Of a stretch of DNA of 64,000 bases, positions 1 through 8,602 are shown piece by piece (position 1 is the first letter of the stretch; every line of letters begins with the position of its first letter). Under the pieces are notes generated by a model that saw only the letters and a list, made by a program, of their open reading frames with translations, was not told where the DNA came from and did no database searches. The position numbers and the translations under genes were made by a program. Where the stretch lies: the NCBI GenBank assembly GCA_964602845.1, contig CAZRSW010000002.1, forward strand, positions 62,001-126,000, read 5' to 3'. This DNA is from CAZRSW01 sp964602845 (lineage in GTDB: Bacteria > Chloroflexota > Dehalococcoidia > Lucifugimonadales > UBA826).

Positions 1-1
1 T

Positions 2-538
2 CTTGTCGCTGCCGACGCTAAGCTTGACTTGGATGATGACGCCCTATTTCGACACAGTGAGCTTAGTGGATTAAAAGACGCGAACCAAGAAGATCCATTG
101 GAATTACTAGCAAATAGTTTCAACATTAACTATGTCAGACTAGACGGGAATGTAGGCTGCATTGTCAACGGTGCAGGACTTGCTATGGCAACCATGGACG
201 TCGCAAGTGCAGCAGGAGCACATCCAGCTAATTTTCTCGATATAGGAGGTGGAGCTGATGAAGTTAAAGTCTCAAAGGCCCTTCAACTGGTACTTTCCGA
301 TGAAAGGGTACAAGTGGTCTTAGTTAACCTCTTCGGCGGAATTCTCAGATGTGACGTCGCCTCCAAGGGATTCCTCTTAGCGGCCAACGAAACACAGACA
401 ACAATGCGCCCCATGGTAGTCCGTATGCTAGGAACCAATGCTGATGAAGGACGACGATTATTGTCCAATTCTGACCTAGATCTAGTCTTAGTTGATACTC
501 TGGAACAAGCGGCTACCGCAATCAAAACCTTTCTATAA
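2..538 (+). CDS. sucC: Succinyl-CoA ligase beta subunit, C-terminal part (5' truncated by window edge)
   Basis: This is the C-terminal 178 residues of the ADP/GDP-forming succinyl-CoA ligase beta subunit, a TCA-cycle enzyme that makes ATP or GTP from succinyl-CoA. The frame is open from base 2, and the first residues (LVAADAKLDLDDDALFRH) already match the end of the family's ATP-grasp domain, so the gene continues to the left. The GNVGCIVNGAG and LDIGGGA segments and the LFGGILRCD segment of the CoA-ligase domain are intact. sucD follows 28 bp downstream, as expected for an alpha/beta heterodimer operon. Identity rests on motif recognition. A malate-CoA ligase beta subunit (MtkA) is the main alternative. 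Confidence 0.93.
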   Translation, partial: LVAADAKLDLDDDALFRHSELSGLKDANQEDPLELLANSFNINYVRLDGNVGCIVNGAGLAMATMDVASAAGAHPANFLDIGGGADEVKVSKALQLVLSDERVQVVLVNLFGGILRCDVASKGFLLAANETQTTMRPMVVRMLGTNADEGRRLLSNSDLDLVLVDTLEQAATAIKTFL

Positions 539-566
539 TTTACCCACGAGGAGATGATTAACACCA

Positions 567-1448
567 ATGAGCATACTGGTTGATAGAAATACCCGCCTAC
601 TAGTTCAAGGTATTACAGGGAAAGAAGGCAGTTATCATGCATCTCGATGCGCGGAATACGGCAGCAACCTCGTTGCGGGAGTAACTCCCGGCAAAGGAAA
701 TCAGGTTTTCCGCGAAACAATACCCATTTTCGACTCTGTTCAACAAGCCATTGACCAAACAAAGGCCACCGCTTCCTTAATCTTTGTACCTCCAGCGTTC
801 GCTTCAGATGCAGTCATAGAAGCGGTGGATGCAGGGATAAAGATCATAGCTTGCATCACAGAAGGGATTCCAGTGCAAGATTCGATCAAAGTTATGCACT
901 ACATCAAGGACAAGGACGTGACACTCATCGGGCCAAACTGCCCGGGCATAATATCACCTGGAGAGCACTTCAAAATGGGGATCATGCCTGGACACATCCA
1001 CAAGCCTGGTCGCACAGGCGTTGTCTCAAGAAGTGGCACGCTCACTTACGAAGCCGTTAAACAACTCTCGGATTTGGACATTGGGCAATCCACATGCGTT
1101 GGAATCGGGGGAGATCCTGTTTCAGGGGCCACTTTCACGGAAATCCTAAGAGAGTTTCAAGATGATGATGACACAGACAATGTCGTGATGATTGGAGAAA
1201 TTGGAGGTACCAAAGAACAAGAAGCAGCTGAGTATATCAAAACCAATTTCTCTAAACCTATCGCAGCATTAATCGTTGGACAAAGTGCTCCTGAAGGCAA
1301 ACGTATGGGCCACGCAGGAGCCATCATAACGGGATCCCATGGCAAGGTTAGTGAGAAAATTAAATCCCTTGAATCTGCCGGCGTTGCCATTATCCCAACA
1401 CCAGGCTCTATAGGCACAACTATGGAGTCCCTCCTAAGTCATCCCTAA
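567..1448 (+). CDS. sucD: Succinyl-CoA ligase alpha subunit
   Basis: This 293-residue protein is the CoA-binding alpha subunit of succinyl-CoA ligase and partners the beta subunit encoded just upstream. The N-terminal CoA-binding Rossmann segment (LVQGITGKEG) and the IGPNCPGIISPGE segment are present. The MGHAGAI motif carries the histidine phosphorylated during catalysis (His249 here). Length is normal for the family (about 290). A GAGGAG ribosome-binding site lies upstream of the ATG. Both subunits belong to the TCA cycle in the cytoplasm. The gene is followed by a 177-bp spacer and recA. Confidence 0.96.
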   Translation: MSILVDRNTRLLVQGITGKEGSYHASRCAEYGSNLVAGVTPGKGNQVFRETIPIFDSVQQAIDQTKATASLIFVPPAFASDAVIEAVDAGIKIIACITEGIPVQDSIKVMHYIKDKDVTLIGPNCPGIISPGEHFKMGIMPGHIHKPGRTGVVSRSGTLTYEAVKQLSDLDIGQSTCVGIGGDPVSGATFTEILREFQDDDDTDNVVMIGEIGGTKEQEAAEYIKTNFSKPIAALIVGQSAPEGKRMGHAGAIITGSHGKVSEKIKSLESAGVAIIPTPGSIGTTMESLLSHP

Positions 1449-1526
1449 ATATCTCCATTGGTCTTAAACACATCAGTTTCTCGCCAGATATGCTTGCCAA
1501 AAACGATGCCATGCTTCCACTAATTA

Positions 1527-1540
1527 GAACATATGTGTTG
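1527..1540. promoter_or_regulatory. Possible degenerate LexA (SOS) box upstream of recA
   Basis: The spacer ahead of recA contains GAACATATGTGTTG about 86 bp before the recA start. It has the GAAC half-site of the Gram-positive-type SOS box (GAAC-N4-GTTC), but the second half is imperfect (GTGT). An ACATATGT palindrome sits inside it. Position fits a recA operator. The match is weak and no clear promoter was recognised around it. Confidence 0.25.
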
Positions 1541-1625
1541 TATTTCAAATATTACTATGATACCCTTCACCTTAACTGTTAATAGCTGAACCCAAGCTCC
1601 AAATCCCCAGATAGGAATCTCTCAT

Positions 1626-2663
1626 ATGAAAAACGACAAGCTAAAAGACCTCGATCTCGCAATAGATCAGATAGACAAACATTTTGGGAAAGGAACCGTC
1701 ATAAAGCTGGGGGATGTACCCGACGTCAAAGTTGATGCAATATCGACCGGTTCGCCATCACTTGATTTAGCCTTAGGAGTGGGAGGGGTGCCGAAAGGAA
1801 GGGTAACGGAGATATATGGCCCAGAATCGTCCGGCAAATCCACTCTGACCTACCACATCATGTCCTCAGCCCAACAACCCGGCGGCATCGCCGCGTATAT
1901 CGATGCCGAACATGCCCTCGACCCTACATACGCCAGTCGGTGCGGCGTAGATATTGAAAATCTTCTCGTATCTCAACCTGATACTGCAGAGCAAGCTTTA
2001 GAAATTTGTGAATACCTCGTCCGTAGTAGCGCGGTGGACGTAGTGGTCATCGACAGCGTAGCGGCCATGGTCCCAAAGGCTGAACTTGAGGGAGACATGG
2101 GAGATTCCCACGTCGGCCTACAAGCTAGACTAATGTCACAAGCCCTCAGAAAACTAACTTCTTCAATAAGTCGATCCAATACATCTGTGATATTCATCAA
2201 CCAGATCAGAGAAAAAGTAGGCGTTTTCTGGGGTAGCCCAGAAACTACCCCTGGAGGGAGAGCCTTAAAATTTTACAGTTCGGTTCGAATTGATCTACGC
2301 AGAATCGAGTCCGTCAAGCAAGGATCTGACATCATCGGTAATCGTGTGCGCGCAAGAGTAGTAAAGAATAAGGTGTCAGCGCCTTTTAAAACAGCTGAGT
2401 TTGACATTATGTTTAATGAGGGTATAAGTAAGGAAGGTGACCTATTACAATTAGGTGTTGAACACTCCATTATAAAGAAAAATGGAGCCTTCTATTCATT
2501 TGGCACAGTTCAGATTGGTAGAGGCCGTGAAAACTCAAAAATCTTCCTCAAAGAAAATCCTGTCCTAGCCGCGGAAATAGAAGATATCCTTAGAAAGGCC
2601 ATATCTCCAGAGCCATCTGATGATGTAGTAGTACCTGACAGTAACGCTCCATTAATTAGCTGA
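1626..2663 (+). CDS. recA: Recombinase RecA
   Basis: RecA is the ATP-dependent strand-exchange protein and the co-protease that triggers LexA cleavage. The 345-residue sequence has the usual length. Visible motifs are Walker A GPESSGKST (residues 65-73), the catalytic glutamate in YIDAEHALD (Glu95), Walker B VVVIDSVAA, the L1 loop region EGDMGDSHVGLQARLMSQALR, split here into EGDMGDSHVG and LQARLMSQALR, and the L2 region FINQIREKVG followed by PETTPGGRALKF. The C-terminus ends in an acidic tail. recX follows 25 bp downstream, a common arrangement in which RecX restrains RecA filaments. A degenerate LexA-like site is noted upstream. Confidence 0.98.
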   Translation: MKNDKLKDLDLAIDQIDKHFGKGTVIKLGDVPDVKVDAISTGSPSLDLALGVGGVPKGRVTEIYGPESSGKSTLTYHIMSSAQQPGGIAAYIDAEHALDPTYASRCGVDIENLLVSQPDTAEQALEICEYLVRSSAVDVVVIDSVAAMVPKAELEGDMGDSHVGLQARLMSQALRKLTSSISRSNTSVIFINQIREKVGVFWGSPETTPGGRALKFYSSVRIDLRRIESVKQGSDIIGNRVRARVVKNKVSAPFKTAEFDIMFNEGISKEGDLLQLGVEHSIIKKNGAFYSFGTVQIGRGRENSKIFLKENPVLAAEIEDILRKAISPEPSDDVVVPDSNAPLIS

Positions 2664-2688
2664 TACTCCATAATCACGTTGGACATAT

Positions 2689-3210
2689 ATGCCCTTAAAT
2701 CACATACCCATTGAAAAACAACTGCTAGATAGAGCAATCGGTGCAGCTCTCAGGTATTTATCTCATCGGCCAAGAAGCGCTGCAGAACTAAAGATATGGC
2801 TCACCAAGAGATTTGATCCTGCTGTCACACATTCGGTATTAGAAAAAATGCACTGTGACGGCTTGGTTGATGATCTGAAATTTTCCGAATTTTGGGTTGA
2901 CAATCGATCTGCACACAGACCAAGAAGTACTCGTCTAATCCATCAGGAACTACGCATGAAAGGTATTTCTCGAGACATCGCCGATAGAGCGATCGACCAT
3001 CTAGATAACGAAGAACTAGCTCTTAAGGTCGCGTTAGATCGATCTAAGAAAATCTCACATCTGCCCAAATCTCCCTTCTTAAAAAAGATGGTAGCTCACC
3101 TGCAAAGACGAGGGTTCCATTTTACAGAGTCTCGAAAAGCCGCTCATCATGCCTGGAATAAAAATGAGGTCGCCCACTGTACAGAAATAGGGACATCGAT
3201 TAGCATTTAA
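2689..3210 (+). CDS. recX: Regulatory protein RecX
   Basis: RecX-family proteins bind RecA filaments and modulate recombinase and co-protease activity. The 173-residue protein shows the family's tandem three-helix repeats: ALRYLSHRPRSAAELKIWL in the first repeat, then VLEKMHCDGLVDDLKFSEFW, and a second unit beginning RSTRLIHQELRMKGISRDIA. It lies 25 bp after recA on the same strand, so it is probably co-transcribed. No frameshift is seen. The call rests on repeat pattern plus synteny. Confidence 0.93.
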   Translation: MPLNHIPIEKQLLDRAIGAALRYLSHRPRSAAELKIWLTKRFDPAVTHSVLEKMHCDGLVDDLKFSEFWVDNRSAHRPRSTRLIHQELRMKGISRDIADRAIDHLDNEELALKVALDRSKKISHLPKSPFLKKMVAHLQRRGFHFTESRKAAHHAWNKNEVAHCTEIGTSISI

Positions 3211-3317
3211 AAGCACGTCATTTCAATCTATAATCATCAAAGACTCTTTTTTTGAAATGACAAATCGAAACTATGGTTGGTTCATAGAGGTTTATAGCTA
3301 AGGGAGGATGGTGCTTC

Positions 3318-4622
3318 TTGACTGGCGACACTTCGGTCAGTCTAATTCTAATATTTTTGTTTCTGACGCTTTCGGCATTTTTCTCCAGTTCGGAAGCCGC
3401 GTTTCTTTCACTGCAAAAAACTCGACTCTCGTTCTTGGTCAATAGCGGCGTTCCTGGAGCGAAGAGAGTTGCCGATATGGCTAGCAACACCGAGTTGTTA
3501 TTATCAACAATTCTCCTTGGAACCAATGTGGTTAATGTTGCCTTCACAGCAGTGATTACGGCCTTAGCTGTAGCCTCACTTGGGGAAGGTCCTTTAGCCG
3601 TAGCTGCGGCTACAATTACAGGAACAATCTTACTACTAATTTTCGGAGAAATAATCCCGAAAAGTTTGGCAGTTCGACGATCCGAAAAAGTGGCATTTGC
3701 ATACGCTCGACCTCTCAAAGCCGTCGAGTTATCTTTTTACCCCATCATCATTGTTCTCCAATGGCTATCAAACGTTACACAATCGATTTTCACCAGTCAG
3801 GAAGAAGTAGAAGATACTGTAACAGAGATTGAAATCCGATCCTTGATTGATATAGGGGAAGCAGAGGGAACTGTTGAACCATCCGAGGCCGAGATGCTCG
3901 AAAACGTTTTCAGATTCGGAGATCGTCAAGTACGTGAAGTTATGACCCCTCGCACAGAGATTGTCTCAATCAAGCGAGGTTCCTCTTTGAGAGATTTCTT
4001 AAAAGTCTATTCGGAACATGCCCATACACGATTTCCTGTTTTCGAAGAAACCAGCGATGACATAATAAATATCATATCGGCAAAAGATGTACTGAAAGCA
4101 CTTTCGAGCGACAGTATCAGTGCGAATGACTCCGTCACGGACATTACTCGCGACGCATATTTTGTGCCAGAGACAAAACAAACTGCGGAATTATTCGATG
4201 AACTTAGACGAACAGGGAATCAGATGGCAATCTGCTTAGACGAGTATGGCGGACTAGCGGGCCTTGTGACAACCAAGAGACTGACTGAAGCGGTGGTTGG
4301 ACCGGTAGGCGAGGAAGGAGAATCTCCAGAGGACGGATACGAAAGCATTTATCCTAACGTTTTTCACATCGACGGCAGCATGGACATAGAAGAAGCCAAC
4401 GAGGAAATGCATCTCGATCTGCCAATCGGAGACTATGAGACAATCGCGGGCTTTGTGCTAACACAATTGGGGGAAATACCATCCGAAGGGGACGAATTCA
4501 CCTACGAGAATCTATACTTCAGGATATTAGAGATGGACCATCTCAAAATCATCTCCATAATGATTTCAATAAGAGATGTCGAGACAGATTACTCTCTGAA
4601 CGAAACTACTGATAACGGATAA
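3318..4622 (+). CDS. CNNM/CBS-pair/CorC-HlyC domain membrane protein
   Basis: The 434-residue protein belongs to the so-called hemolysin-C/CorC family, whose members are now regarded as Mg2+ or Co2+ transport or efflux proteins (PaeA, YoaE, CNNM). The first 150 or so residues form the transmembrane CNNM domain (FLTLSAFFSSSEAAFLSL, then further hydrophobic segments and FGEIIPKSLAVRRSE). A pair of CBS domains follows from the REVMTPRTEIV motif, and a small C-terminal CorC_HlyC domain contains the GDYETIAGFVL segment. The TTG start is placed 10 nt after a GGGAGG ribosome-binding site. The transported ion cannot be read from sequence. Confidence 0.9.
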   Translation: MTGDTSVSLILIFLFLTLSAFFSSSEAAFLSLQKTRLSFLVNSGVPGAKRVADMASNTELLLSTILLGTNVVNVAFTAVITALAVASLGEGPLAVAAATITGTILLLIFGEIIPKSLAVRRSEKVAFAYARPLKAVELSFYPIIIVLQWLSNVTQSIFTSQEEVEDTVTEIEIRSLIDIGEAEGTVEPSEAEMLENVFRFGDRQVREVMTPRTEIVSIKRGSSLRDFLKVYSEHAHTRFPVFEETSDDIINIISAKDVLKALSSDSISANDSVTDITRDAYFVPETKQTAELFDELRRTGNQMAICLDEYGGLAGLVTTKRLTEAVVGPVGEEGESPEDGYESIYPNVFHIDGSMDIEEANEEMHLDLPIGDYETIAGFVLTQLGEIPSEGDEFTYENLYFRILEMDHLKIISIMISIRDVETDYSLNETTDNG

Positions 4623-4661
4623 CCTTAAGCAAGTCAAAAGAGGAGCCAGAATTGACGCCAG

Positions 4662-6164
4662 TTGAGAACCACGAAAGATAATATAGTGGTCGTATCCGTA
4701 ATCAAGAAATTCCAAGATAAAGTTACTGACGCAGTTATAGCCTCTGATCTTCGAGATTCAAAACTGGTGGTAGCAGTGTCTGGGGGGCCTGACTCGATGG
4801 CTATGCTACACGCATTACAGATGACTCGTTCTGAAACCGGCTTGAATTTAATTGGCGCCCATCTTAATCATCGGCTGAGAGGACAAGAGGCCCATGCCGA
4901 TGCCAATTACGTGAAATCCGTCTTGCAGAGTCTGAGCATCCCCTGTCACACCGGTGATATCGATGTCAAACATCACGCGAACAAGAACAAATGGTCAATA
5001 GAAGAGGCAGCCAGAAATTTAAGGTACCAATTTCTATTGGAGATAGTCAAACAAACCGGATCGTCAGCCGCCGCTTTAGGGCACAATGCCGATGACCAGG
5101 CCGAAACAATCTTAATGCACATTATTAGAGGAGCCGGACTACGAGGACTGAGGGGAATGTCTCTGCACTCAAATCGCAATATAAATGGCAGCACCATTAA
5201 CATTTTCAGGCCATTGCTAAGTATCTCAAGAACAACCATTGAATCCTACTGCTCAGAAGCTAATCTACAAACTAGACAAGATTCCACGAATTATTCCTCC
5301 CAATATTTTCGCAATTCCCTTAGGTTACAATTAACACCTGAAATCAAGAGATTTAATCCTAAAGCGACACAAGCATTTTCCCGCCTATCAAAATCCGTTT
5401 CGAGAGACTTCTCTCTCCTAGAGAAACTAGCATCAAGCTCCCTAAATGATGTTGCCAAGGTATCGTCCAATAAGGTCACCATTGATCTGCTCCTATTAGA
5501 TCGACTCGATGTAGCACTTCAATACAGAGTATTGCGTTTAGCCGTGGAGAAAATCAAAGGAACTACGGAGGGCATATCATTAAACTCCATTGAAAAACTA
5601 ATAAGTCTCACAAAGGGACGAACAGGAAGTTGCGTCACTATAACAGGTCGAATCACTGCGGAGAAATATTATGGCCATATATTAATTCGCCTAGGGTTTA
5701 ATAATTCAAATGCCCTAGAACAAGCATTTGAAGAGACTATAATAAATCTTCCAGGGACGACATCTGTTCTCGGCTGGAACATTAACGCTACCATCGACAC
5801 AACCCCAAACAACTTCCCCCAGTCGCATCCGGGAGGTTTCCATACAGCATGGCTAAATATCCCACTATCCGATCCCGAGCTAACTGTAAGACCACGGAGA
5901 ACTGGAGATATGTTTCAACCATCAGGTATGGCAACTCATAAGAAACTAAAAAATTTCCTGATTGATTCTAAGATCCCTTATTCACACAGAAACAAGATTC
6001 CCATGCTCATATTCAATCAAAAGATAGCTTGGATAGTAGGATGGAGGATCGCCGAGTGGGCAAAGCCTAGGGCCGGAGAACAATCTTGGAAATTAACTTT
6101 TACCAAGATTGAGGCGAACCATCCACTAGTAAAGGACTTGAAACCGGAGCCCTCCCCTAGATGA
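4662..6164 (+). CDS. tilS: tRNA(Ile)-lysidine synthase
   Basis: TilS makes lysidine at C34 of tRNA-Ile(CAU), switching its codon from AUG to AUA. The ATP-pyrophosphatase PP-loop SGGPDS is at residues 40-45, followed by HLNHRLRG and LGHNADDQAET, all diagnostic for TilS. The C-terminal TilS_C domain (RPRRTGDMFQP through AWIVGWRIAEWAKP) is intact. The 500-residue length is toward the long side. The start is uncertain: TTG at 4662 is used, and a GTG at 4686 is an alternative. The 3' end overlaps the convergent NAPRTase gene by 8 bp. Confidence 0.93.
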   Translation: MRTTKDNIVVVSVIKKFQDKVTDAVIASDLRDSKLVVAVSGGPDSMAMLHALQMTRSETGLNLIGAHLNHRLRGQEAHADANYVKSVLQSLSIPCHTGDIDVKHHANKNKWSIEEAARNLRYQFLLEIVKQTGSSAAALGHNADDQAETILMHIIRGAGLRGLRGMSLHSNRNINGSTINIFRPLLSISRTTIESYCSEANLQTRQDSTNYSSQYFRNSLRLQLTPEIKRFNPKATQAFSRLSKSVSRDFSLLEKLASSSLNDVAKVSSNKVTIDLLLLDRLDVALQYRVLRLAVEKIKGTTEGISLNSIEKLISLTKGRTGSCVTITGRITAEKYYGHILIRLGFNNSNALEQAFEETIINLPGTTSVLGWNINATIDTTPNNFPQSHPGGFHTAWLNIPLSDPELTVRPRRTGDMFQPSGMATHKKLKNFLIDSKIPYSHRNKIPMLIFNQKIAWIVGWRIAEWAKPRAGEQSWKLTFTKIEANHPLVKDLKPEPSPR

Positions 6165-7179
6165 CCCTATCCAACCTTGGTCCATCAAGCCTTCCAGGCA
6201 TCCTGCCTTTTCTTGCAACCGGCCTTCCTTCAATTTCCCTAATATCTGCTGTGAAATTATTGGGGTCAGCCGATGATATGTAACTGCCGACCATATATCC
6301 ACCAATTGGACTGCCAGCTTTTCGAAAATTTCGAATCTGATCCGGGTTTAGCCCCCCACTGACAAATATTTCCACATGGCCGAAATTCAGTTTCTCCAGT
6401 TTATCTCGGATCTCCCGAACCATCATTGGAGTAACCCCGCCTCTCTCTTTCGGGGTGCCCAATCTTATTCCTCTCAAACGTTCCCTTAAAGCCTGTGCAA
6501 CATTTAAAGCTTCCTCCACTTCATCCCGAAAAGTGTCTACCAACACAATACGTTGCATTTCCAAACCCATGTGTTTATCAAAAGCCTGAGCGGCAACGAC
6601 AGTATCTCCAAATATCAATGGTAAGTTATGAGGCATGTTCCCCAACGGATTTCTATTTGCGTGCTTAGACCCAAGAATAGTGGACACTGAAGAGCAACCA
6701 CCCACAACAGATGCATAATCAATCACTTGAGCCACATTAGGATGAGTGTACCGAGCTCCGTAGCCAATCACCGTAGTTCCTTCTGCAGCCTCACAGCACT
6801 CTCTCGCGGCAGTCGCCCAGGCGCTAGCCGAAGAAAGCATCCCTGTAATACTGGTCTCATATAGACCAAACGACGCATATCTTGCAATTACCCGTAAGAC
6901 CGGTTCACCGGCCGAAATTTCATCCCCATCGGCCAACGCCCATACTTGAACGTCAGACTCAATATTTGCAAAGGCTTCCTGTTTTGGAAGGACGTTAGTC
7001 AAAAGTGATTTCGCTTCCTCAACACCACATAAAATACCATCTTTCCCGGCGACAAAATCCATCAGAACCTTCGGGTTCATCGATTCTAAACGCAAGATCT
7101 CCTTTGTCCAATGCAAGTAAGCATCGGATAGATCTCCTTTGATCAAGGCAGGCCGTATTTCAAATTCTGGAGTAGCCAT
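6157..7179 (-). CDS. Nicotinate phosphoribosyltransferase (short, archaeal/Thermoplasma-like type)
   Basis: This 340-residue protein is a NAPRTase-family enzyme that makes nicotinate mononucleotide from nicotinate and PRPP, the committed step of NAD salvage. Family hallmarks are the early LIKGDLSDAYL segment, the central GYGARYTHPN segment, VDTFRDEV and the phosphate-binding VSGGLNPDQI segment. It is shorter than the E. coli-type PncB (about 400) and resembles the compact class. A nicotinamidase-like hydrolase lies 39 bp upstream on the same strand, so the two probably form a nicotinamide-to-NaMN salvage pair. nadD, the next enzyme, lies at 36.8 kb. Confidence 0.9.
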   Translation of the reverse strand: MATPEFEIRPALIKGDLSDAYLHWTKEILRLESMNPKVLMDFVAGKDGILCGVEEAKSLLTNVLPKQEAFANIESDVQVWALADGDEISAGEPVLRVIARYASFGLYETSITGMLSSASAWATAARECCEAAEGTTVIGYGARYTHPNVAQVIDYASVVGGCSSVSTILGSKHANRNPLGNMPHNLPLIFGDTVVAAQAFDKHMGLEMQRIVLVDTFRDEVEEALNVAQALRERLRGIRLGTPKERGGVTPMMVREIRDKLEKLNFGHVEIFVSGGLNPDQIRNFRKAGSPIGGYMVGSYISSADPNNFTADIREIEGRPVARKGRMPGRLDGPRLDRVI

Positions 7180-7218
7180 CAGTATGTAGCCTCTATCTTC
7201 ATCACGTTATACGAACTG

Positions 7219-7734
7219 CTAAATTACGTTGGCGCCAAGGATCTTGCGCATATGGACCAAAGCACTTTCATGAGCATCTATATCAAAAGATGCCACTGCG
7301 GCTGATCGCACCTCTACAGGGTAATCTCTATTTCTAGCATCAGCAACTGTGTGTAGCACACAAATATCAGTACAAACGCCACAAATTATCAATTTACCAG
7401 GAGCTGTTTGTACCAAGCAGCTCTCAAGACAAGTATCAAAGAATGCACTGTACCGACGTTTATAGATAATCTCATCTGCGTATCCTCTGAGCTCGTCAAT
7501 AATTTCCGTTTCATCGGTCCCATTCACACAGTGTACAGGGAAAATTTCAAACTCAGCATCATCAATCTCATGATTATCACATACAAAAATTATCGTGGAG
7601 CCTTGTTCTTTTTGCTCCTTCAACAGAGTCTTTATTGTCGGTATGATTTGGCGAGCCTCATCCCCGCAATATAGATTGTGGCCTTGCTCCAAGAATCCTC
7701 TAATCATATCAACCACTAACACTACATTTGTCAT
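7219..7734 (-). CDS. Isochorismatase-fold cysteine hydrolase, probable nicotinamidase
   Basis: The 171-residue protein has the isochorismatase/nicotinamidase fold. Its catalytic triad can be read as Asp9 (LVVDM), Lys92 (YKRRYSAF) and Cys125 (GVCTDICV). Asp53 and His55 (CDNHE) and His68 (PVHCVNGT) match the metal-binding set of nicotinamidases. It would deamidate nicotinamide to nicotinate, the substrate of the NAPRTase encoded 39 bp downstream. The substrate assignment is inferred from the metal ligands and the neighbour. Other cysteine hydrolases of this fold act on different amides. Confidence 0.85.
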   Translation of the reverse strand: MTNVVLVVDMIRGFLEQGHNLYCGDEARQIIPTIKTLLKEQKEQGSTIIFVCDNHEIDDAEFEIFPVHCVNGTDETEIIDELRGYADEIIYKRRYSAFFDTCLESCLVQTAPGKLIICGVCTDICVLHTVADARNRDYPVEVRSAAVASFDIDAHESALVHMRKILGANVI

Positions 7735-7838
7735 AAGAAACCTCTAATTTGGCAACCTAAGTTCCAATCTTAACAGTACCTTAATTTTACATTCACCAAT
7801 AAAGGCCTGCAAATGAAAGCCAAAATGTTGAACTATAG

Positions 7839-8576
7839 CTAAAATAGACGCCGCTGTGCTTTTTTCAGGCCATAGAATCTCAAGCGCAGAAGGCCTTTGA
7901 TATCTTTCCATGCCGTACTTAAGATATTTACTTTTGAATTAGGGTCGTCAGTCCAAACCACCGGTATCTCCCTGACTTGATATCCACTCTTCTCTGCAAT
8001 TATCAGCAATTCCGTGTCAAAGAACCAGCCATTATCCACGATGGTTGGTAACAACCTCTGAGCGGAGTAAGAAGATATCACCTTGAACCCGCACTGAGCG
8101 TCGCGAAAGGATACAAGAAACAAACTCCTAAACAACATGCTGTAACATCGAGAAATAAAACCTCTTCTCAAACTCCTCCCAACCACTTGGGACCCACTTA
8201 CTAATCTTGACCCTATTGCTATATCGCAAAGCCCGCTCTGAACCATTGAAATCGCTTTAGGTAATGCCTCTAAGCCCGTAGACAAATCAACATCCATATA
8301 AGCGAACACATCTGCCTCAAACTCAGACCAAGCCCTTTTAATAGCTCTACCACGACCTTTTTTATCTTCCCTCATATATGTCACACGATCCGAAGTTTCA
8401 GCTAATTCCATCGATATTTTCTGGGTGGTATCAGTGGACCCATTATCAGCAATACAAACAGCCCAATCGTAATCGTTCATCTGGGATTCACAATAAGATG
8501 ACAACTTATCTACACAACGAGGCAAATCCCTTTCCTCATTCAAAACCGGAATAACAATCAATATTCGCGCAGTCAT
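7839..8576 (-). CDS. Family 2 glycosyltransferase, dolichyl-phosphate glucosyltransferase (Alg5/DPM1)-like
   Basis: This 245-residue GT-A enzyme carries the N-terminal IVIPVLNEERDLPRCV segment, ADNGSTD, KKGRGRAIKRAW, the DxD-like metal site in YMDVDLS and the SFRDAQCGFKV acceptor-region motif. That set is typical of polyprenyl-phosphate glycosyltransferases of the Alg5/DPM1 type, which charge a lipid phosphate with a sugar at the membrane. No transmembrane tail is present, so it is probably peripheral. ATG at 8576 is preferred over the in-frame TTG one codon earlier. It follows purH by 26 bp. The exact sugar cannot be told. Confidence 0.87.
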   Translation of the reverse strand: MTARILIVIPVLNEERDLPRCVDKLSSYCESQMNDYDWAVCIADNGSTDTTQKISMELAETSDRVTYMREDKKGRGRAIKRAWSEFEADVFAYMDVDLSTGLEALPKAISMVQSGLCDIAIGSRLVSGSQVVGRSLRRGFISRCYSMLFRSLFLVSFRDAQCGFKVISSYSAQRLLPTIVDNGWFFDTELLIIAEKSGYQVREIPVVWTDDPNSKVNILSTAWKDIKGLLRLRFYGLKKAQRRLF

Positions 8577-8602
8577 CAAATATGGATCACCCTACTCCGA
8601 TC